DNA of 8,561 bases from Treponema sp. (GTDB lineage: Bacteria; Spirochaetota; Spirochaetia; Treponematales; Treponemataceae), in contig JAFLSP010000075.1 of the NCBI GenBank assembly GCA_022510885.1, forward strand, positions 1 to 8,561, in the 5' to 3' direction. Positions 5,097-8,561 of this stretch are shown here, one piece after another. The notes under the pieces are model-generated. The model was not told the origin of the DNA. It saw only the letters and a program-made list of their open reading frames with translations, and did no database searches. Both the position numbers and the translations under genes were made by a program. The first letter of the stretch is position 1, and the number at the start of each line of letters is the position of its first letter.

Positions 5097-6571
5097 TGCC
5101 GCTGGCGCACATTGCCCGCATCAGCGGCTTTACGATTGTTCAGGCGGCGTGTTCCACGGCGGTCGCGCTTGCCGTGGGCATTCCTGCGGCTTTTTTTACG
5201 GCACGGCGTTCGTTCGCGGGGCGGAATCTGCTCCGCTCGCTGTCGTCGGTGCCGCTGTGCATTCCCGCGCTGCTCGTCGCGCTCGGTTTTATCTCCGTGT
5301 GGGGGCGGGCGGGGGTCTGCAACCGTCTGCTGCAACAGGCGTTCAGTCTGCGCGAGCCGCCCGTCACCTTCCTGTACTCGCTTGTCGGTATCATCATCAC
5401 GCAGGGCTTCTACAATTTTCCGCTCGTCATGGCGACCGTGGGCGACCGTTGGGCAAGCCTAAGCGACGGCGAGGCGAACGCAGCGCGGCTGCTGGGCGCG
5501 GGCGAAGGGCGTATTTTCCGCACGATTACCCTGCACCAGCTGCTTCCTGCCATCGTCTCGGCGGGAATGCTCGTCTTTCTCTACTGCTTTTTCAGTTTTA
5601 TGATAATCCTGCTGTTCGGCGCGGTGGGAACGACCACGCTTGAGGTGGAGATTTACCAGAGCGCGCGCGGCACGGTTGACTTTGCGCGCGCGGGCAGGCT
5701 CGCCCTTGCCGAAACGACGCTCGCCTGTCTGTTCGTCGCGCTCTATTCGTCGCTGGAGCAAAAGGCGGCACGGACGCGGGGCGGCGCGCTTCCCGTAGGA
5801 CGGGCGCGGCTTCCCCTGCGCGGGGCGGGCGAACGGCTTGCCTTCTCGCTCACGCTTGCGCTCGTGGCGTGCTTTTTCCTCGCGCCGCTTGCGGGCATTG
5901 CCTACAACGCGGTCTCCTCGTCGCGCAGTCCGCTTACGCTCGAAACGCTGCGGCGGACGGTCGCGTTCCGCGGCTTTGCCCGTGCGGCGGGAACGACGCT
6001 GCTGACTGCGAGCGCGACGGGAACGCTGTGCGTGGCGGTCGCGTTCTGCTATGCGGTTTTTCTGCGCACGGTTGACCGCGCGGGGAAGAAGCTGCTGCTG
6101 CGCGTCATTCCCATGCTCCCCATGGCAGTCAGCGGCGTGGTGCTGGGCATGGTGCTGACCCTGCTCGTCAGGCGCGGGAACCTGCTGCTGCTCATTGCCG
6201 CGCAGGTCGCGCTCACCTGGCCGCTTGCGTTCCGGCAGATATACGCCGCGCTTTCGGCACTGCCGCAGGAGACGGTGGACGCGGCGCGGCTGCTGAGCGC
6301 GAAAAAGCGACACCTGCTGCTCAGAATCTACCTGCCATACACGCTGCGCGGTATGCTGAGCGCGGCGGGATTCTGCTTTGCGGTCAGCGCGGGCGACACG
6401 ACCTTGCCGCTCGTGCTTGCCCTGCCCAAGGGCGACACGCTTGCGCTGTTCACCTACCGGCTCGCCGGGTCGTACCGCTACCATGAGGCTTGCGCGGCGG
6501 GACTGCTGCTGGGCGTGTTGTGCAGTGTGGTGTTCGGCGCGGCGAGCGCGCTCAAAAAGGAGCGGCGATGA
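5096..6571 (+). CDS. thiP: Thiamine ABC transporter permease ThiP (TbpB), fused double permease
   Basis: This 491-residue polytopic inner-membrane protein consists of two fused permease halves, as in ThiP. Each half has the EAA loop that docks on the ATPase: EANAARLLGAGEGRIFRTI in the first half and VDAARLLSAKKRHLLLRIYLP in the second. Hydrophobic segments alternate throughout, with a linker near RARLPLRGAGERLAF between the halves. E. coli ThiP is 536 residues and starts with an extra transmembrane helix and periplasmic loop. Here homology begins at ARISGFTIVQAACSTAVALAVGIP, so the first helix of that arrangement seems to be missing. The upstream in-frame extension to 4955 is charged, overlaps thiB and is not a helix. 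The start is the ATG at 5096, overlapping the thiB stop, with no clear Shine-Dalgarno, so it is probably made by coupled re-initiation. Its stop overlaps thiQ. Confidence 0.93.
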   Translation: MPLAHIARISGFTIVQAACSTAVALAVGIPAAFFTARRSFAGRNLLRSLSSVPLCIPALLVALGFISVWGRAGVCNRLLQQAFSLREPPVTFLYSLVGIIITQGFYNFPLVMATVGDRWASLSDGEANAARLLGAGEGRIFRTITLHQLLPAIVSAGMLVFLYCFFSFMIILLFGAVGTTTLEVEIYQSARGTVDFARAGRLALAETTLACLFVALYSSLEQKAARTRGGALPVGRARLPLRGAGERLAFSLTLALVACFFLAPLAGIAYNAVSSSRSPLTLETLRRTVAFRGFARAAGTTLLTASATGTLCVAVAFCYAVFLRTVDRAGKKLLLRVIPMLPMAVSGVVLGMVLTLLVRRGNLLLLIAAQVALTWPLAFRQIYAALSALPQETVDAARLLSAKKRHLLLRIYLPYTLRGMLSAAGFCFAVSAGDTTLPLVLALPKGDTLALFTYRLAGSYRYHEACAAGLLLGVLCSVVFGAASALKKERR

Positions 6572-7275
6572 GCGCGTATTTTTCGGCGGAGCATCTCATG
6601 CGCGACTGGGACACGGTGCGCGTGGACGTCAGCCTTTCGTGCGAAAAAGGCACGATGACGGCGATAGTCGGCGCGAGCGGCAGCGGCAAGTCCACAGTGC
6701 TGCGGCTCATCGCGGGTCTGGAGCAGTCGGACGCGCGGGCACACGGCAGGACGGAACGCATCGTGCTGGGCGGAAAGGACATCACGCGCCTTGCGCCGGG
6801 AAAGCGCGGCATCGGCATGGTGTTCCAGACGGCGACGCTGTTCGCGCACCTGCGCGTGGACGACAACGTGGGCTACGGACTGCGCTGCGCGGGCATGAGC
6901 AAAAAGGAAAGCCGCGCGCGGGCGAACGAATTTCTGACGCACTTCAACCTTGCGGGCTTTGGCGCGCGCAACCCCGAAACGCTTTCCGGCGGAGAGGCAC
7001 AGCGCGTCTCGCTCGCCCGCACGCTCATCGTCAAGCCGGATTTGGTGCTGTTCGACGAGCCGCTTTCCGCGCTCGACGCGCCCCTGCGCAAGAAACTCGC
7101 CGCCGAAATCCGCGCCCTGCAAGCGCAGTTCGGCTTTACGGGCATCATGGTGACGCACGACCTTGCCGAGGCGAAAGCCGTGAGCGATGTCATCATGGTC
7201 ATGCAGGACGGCCGCATCACCTGGCGCGGAGCGGCGCGTGATTTTGACGAAGCCTTGCTGACGAAGCGTCCTTAA
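6568..7275 (+). CDS. thiQ: Thiamine ABC transporter ATP-binding protein ThiQ (TbpC)
   Basis: This 235-residue ABC ATPase powers ThiBP. In order the sequence shows Walker A GASGSGKST (35-43), the Q-loop VFQ with Gln87, signature LSGGEAQR (139-146), Walker B VLFDEP (160-165) with catalytic Glu164, D-loop SALD (167-170), and switch His197 in VTHD. All catalytic residues are present, and the length matches the short ThiQ class, without the C-terminal regulatory domain of MalK-like ATPases. The ATG at 6568 overlaps the thiP stop (ATGA), and AAGGAG at 6557-6562 is a good ribosome site. A longer frame from 6490 exists but would only duplicate thiP coding sequence. The stop TAA (7273-7275) lies within the promoter of the next gene, and no terminator is visible, so some read-through is likely. 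Confidence 0.94.
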   Translation: MSAYFSAEHLMRDWDTVRVDVSLSCEKGTMTAIVGASGSGKSTVLRLIAGLEQSDARAHGRTERIVLGGKDITRLAPGKRGIGMVFQTATLFAHLRVDDNVGYGLRCAGMSKKESRARANEFLTHFNLAGFGARNPETLSGGEAQRVSLARTLIVKPDLVLFDEPLSALDAPLRKKLAAEIRALQAQFGFTGIMVTHDLAEAKAVSDVIMVMQDGRITWRGAARDFDEALLTKRP

Positions 7276-7286
7276 TCCGCTATACT
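7258..7286 (+). promoter_or_regulatory. sigma70-type promoter, start codon at predicted +1
   Basis: CTGACG (7258-7263), a 17-bp spacer and TATACT (7281-7286) form a promoter embedded in the 3' end of thiQ. The first suitable purine after the -10 is A7293, seven bases downstream, which is the A of the next gene's ATG. No Shine-Dalgarno is present. A leaderless mRNA is predicted, with the same geometry as murE. Confidence 0.68.
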
Positions 7287-7292
7287 GTGCCT

Positions 7293-7775
7293 ATGCTCAC
7301 CAAATACCTGTGGATTTTTTTGATTTCAATGGTTCCGCTCATCGAACTGCGCGGGGCAATCCCCGTCTCGCAAGCCTTGGAACTGCCGCTCCTGCCGTCT
7401 TACGTCGTGTGCATCGTCGGCAACATGATTCCCGTGCCGATTATCTACCTGTTCGCGCGGAAGTTTTTGGAATGGGGGCAAGACAAGCGCGTGATTGGCG
7501 GACTGTGTTCGTTTTTCCTGATAAAAGGCACGAAAGCCGGGCAGAAACTACAGGAGAAAGCGGGGCGCGGGCTGTTCGTCGCGCTGTTTCTGTTCGTGGG
7601 CATTCCGCTGCCGGGAACGGGCGCGTGGACGGGAACGCTCGCCGCAAGCCTGCTCGGCATGAAATTCCGTCACACCGTGACTGCCGTGCTTGCGGGCGTG
7701 CTGTTCGCCGGCGTGATTATGATGCTCATCAGTTTTGGCGCGTTCACCGCGCTGTTTGCCGCGTTGCGCTCATGA
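7293..7775 (+). CDS. Small multidrug export family membrane protein (COG2426/PF06695-like)
   Basis: This 160-residue, strongly hydrophobic protein resembles the 'small multi-drug export' family. It has the typical N-terminal motif PLIELRGAIPVSQ (residues 16-28), a glycine- and proline-rich segment VGNMIPVPIIYLF, a polar middle (KAGQKLQEKAGRG), then LFLFVGIPLPGTGAWTGTLAASLLGM and a final membrane helix. About four to five membrane segments can be counted. Despite the family name, the transport role is poorly established, and the substrate is unknown here. The reading frame could begin at GTG 7287, but I chose ATG 7293 because the -10 element ends at 7286 and the predicted transcript starts at A7293. 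The stop codon overlaps the ATG of the next gene (ATGA), so the two are made together. Confidence 0.82.
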   Translation: MLTKYLWIFLISMVPLIELRGAIPVSQALELPLLPSYVVCIVGNMIPVPIIYLFARKFLEWGQDKRVIGGLCSFFLIKGTKAGQKLQEKAGRGLFVALFLFVGIPLPGTGAWTGTLAASLLGMKFRHTVTAVLAGVLFAGVIMMLISFGAFTALFAALRS

Positions 7776-8410
7776 CGGACGCGCCGTGGTTCTTCGCCAC
7801 GCTGCCCCAAAGCGACCTTCGGGTCGCCGTCACGAAAAAACGGATACGCTCCATGCGCCTGCGGGTACGCGCCGACGGAACAATCGCCTGCTCCGTGCCG
7901 CTCGGAACAAACAGACGGACGGCGGAAGATTTTGTCGCAAGCCACGCGGCATGGATTGAGCAGGCCGTCGCGAAAGTCGCCGCAGAACGGAGCGCGCCGC
8001 GCGTCCTGTCCGCCGAAAGTGTCGCCGCCCGCGCGGGGCTGACGCTCGCCGACTGCACGGACGGCTACAGCGCGGCATGGAAACGCATTGCCGAGGAGAC
8101 CTTCGCGCGCACGGCACGACGGTTCCTGCCCTGCTTCGCCGGTCGCGCCCTTCCGCCATTCACGCTCAAAGGCCGGACGATGAGAACGCTGTGGGGTTCG
8201 TGCAACCGCCGCACCAACACGATTACGCTCAACTGGCAGCTGCTCGCCGCGCCGCAGCCCTGCATCGACTACGTAGTGCTGCACGAGCTGACCCACTTCC
8301 TCTACCCGCACCACGACCGCACTTTCTACGCCTTCATCGCGCGCCACCTTGCCGACTACAAGACGTGCATCCGTATGCTCAAAACCGTGCGGCTTCAAAT
8401 TTTCGTTTGA
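7772..8410 (+). CDS. YgjP-like zinc metallopeptidase domain protein (DUF45, M48-like/SprT-like)
   Basis: This 212-residue protein has the architecture of the YgjP/DUF45 family, predicted zinc-dependent peptidases of unknown substrate. The N-terminal beta-rich part (KKRIRSMRLRVRADGTIACSVPLG) is typical, followed by the helix with FVASHAAWIEQ. The C-terminal core has the family motif MRTLWGSCNRRTNTITLNWQL, then VVLHELTHF with HELTH at 171-175. The zinc ligands are probably His171, His175 and His181, with Glu172 catalytic. The HDRTFY that follows stands where most members have NHSxxFW, with Tyr for Trp. No signal peptide is seen, so it is cytoplasmic. It starts at the ATG overlapping the stop of the membrane protein gene. 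A longer frame upstream is only a shadow of that gene. Whether the pairing is functional is unknown. Confidence 0.88.
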   Translation: MTDAPWFFATLPQSDLRVAVTKKRIRSMRLRVRADGTIACSVPLGTNRRTAEDFVASHAAWIEQAVAKVAAERSAPRVLSAESVAARAGLTLADCTDGYSAAWKRIAEETFARTARRFLPCFAGRALPPFTLKGRTMRTLWGSCNRRTNTITLNWQLLAAPQPCIDYVVLHELTHFLYPHHDRTFYAFIARHLADYKTCIRMLKTVRLQIFV

Positions 8411-8440
8411 AGCCCGCTTTTGGCTCGGGTGGACAAAAAC

Positions 8441-8502
8441 TTTCGGTTTTTCCCAAAAAACATATCTGAACGGCAAAAAGCAATTTGGGCAAAAACCGGA
8501 AA
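8441..8502. repeat. Long interrupted inverted repeat downstream of the metallopeptidase gene
   Basis: TTTCGGTTTTTCCCAAA (8441-8457) and TTTGGGCAAAAACCGGAAA (8484-8502) are complementary over 17 pairs with two single-base bulges on the right arm and a 26-nt loop. No T-run follows on the + strand. On the minus strand the hairpin is followed by GTTTTTG, so it resembles a terminator for leftward transcription more than for the upstream gene. The rest of 8411-8561 holds a weak CCCG/CGGG hairpin directly after the stop and a promoter. Confidence 0.6.
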
Positions 8503-8511
8503 CCGCCGTCC

Positions 8512-8540
8512 TTGCCTTAAACAGCGATTTGCGCTATGCT
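8512..8540 (+). promoter_or_regulatory. sigma70-type promoter for a gene beyond the window
   Basis: TTGCCT (8512-8517), a 17-bp spacer and TATGCT (8535-8540) give a rightward promoter with a predicted start near A8547. The segment GCTATGCTGTGC (8533-8544) matches GCTATACTGTGC at 7279-7290 in 11 of 12 bases. The gene it serves lies outside the window. Confidence 0.6.
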
Positions 8541-8561
8541 GTGCGTACACTAAAGCGGTGG

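Noticed and set aside
5459..6484. 341-codon open frame on the minus strand
   Set aside because: It lies antisense to thiP and gives a highly charged, low-complexity product; a shadow of the GC-rich membrane protein gene.
8411..8460. Terminator for the metallopeptidase gene
   Set aside because: Small hairpins (CCCG/CGGG and AAAAAC/GTTTTT) are present, but neither has a proper T-run after it, so I could not call one on the + strand.

Overview
The window is a densely packed bacterial stretch with every credible gene on the + strand. It looks like a spirochaete, most likely a GC-rich Treponema or close relative. The basis is the thiBPQ (tbpABC-like) thiamine transporter behind a TPP riboswitch, an EF-P of the Ser-Gly-Arg type found in some spirochaetes among others, a MurE with non-DAP-type specificity residues, two probable lipoproteins, and sigma70 promoters of the form TTGnnn-17-TAyrCT. 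The genus is an inference; no rRNA or other decisive marker is present.

Layout. 1-570 is the 3' end of an LtaS/MdoB-like phosphoglycerol transferase. It is followed 12 bp later by a GDPD-like lipoprotein (583-1428) that carries a G9 homopolymer in its signal-peptide codons. These two genes have visibly lower GC than the rest. A promoter ending exactly at the start codon drives murE (1505-3184). The end of murE runs into four tandem 22-bp-period quasi-palindromic repeats (3173-3256), then the efp promoter and efp (3362-3931). A GC-rich hairpin follows efp and abuts a TPP riboswitch, which leads the thiB-thiP-thiQ operon (4071-7275; overlapping stop/start codons). A second apparently leaderless promoter drives a small multidrug-export family membrane protein (7293-7775), coupled by ATGA overlap to a YgjP-like zinc metallopeptidase (7772-8410). 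The last 151 bp hold a long interrupted inverted repeat and a promoter pointing out of the window.

Function. The first pair probably acts on glycerol-phosphate-containing envelope polymers or lipids. MurE builds the peptidoglycan stem peptide and EF-P rescues polyproline stalling. ThiBPQ imports thiamine or its phosphates under feedback by TPP. No complete new defence or mobile system is visible. The features most worth a second look are the poly-G tract, the tandem palindromes between murE and efp, and the two promoters predicted to give leaderless mRNAs with identical geometry.
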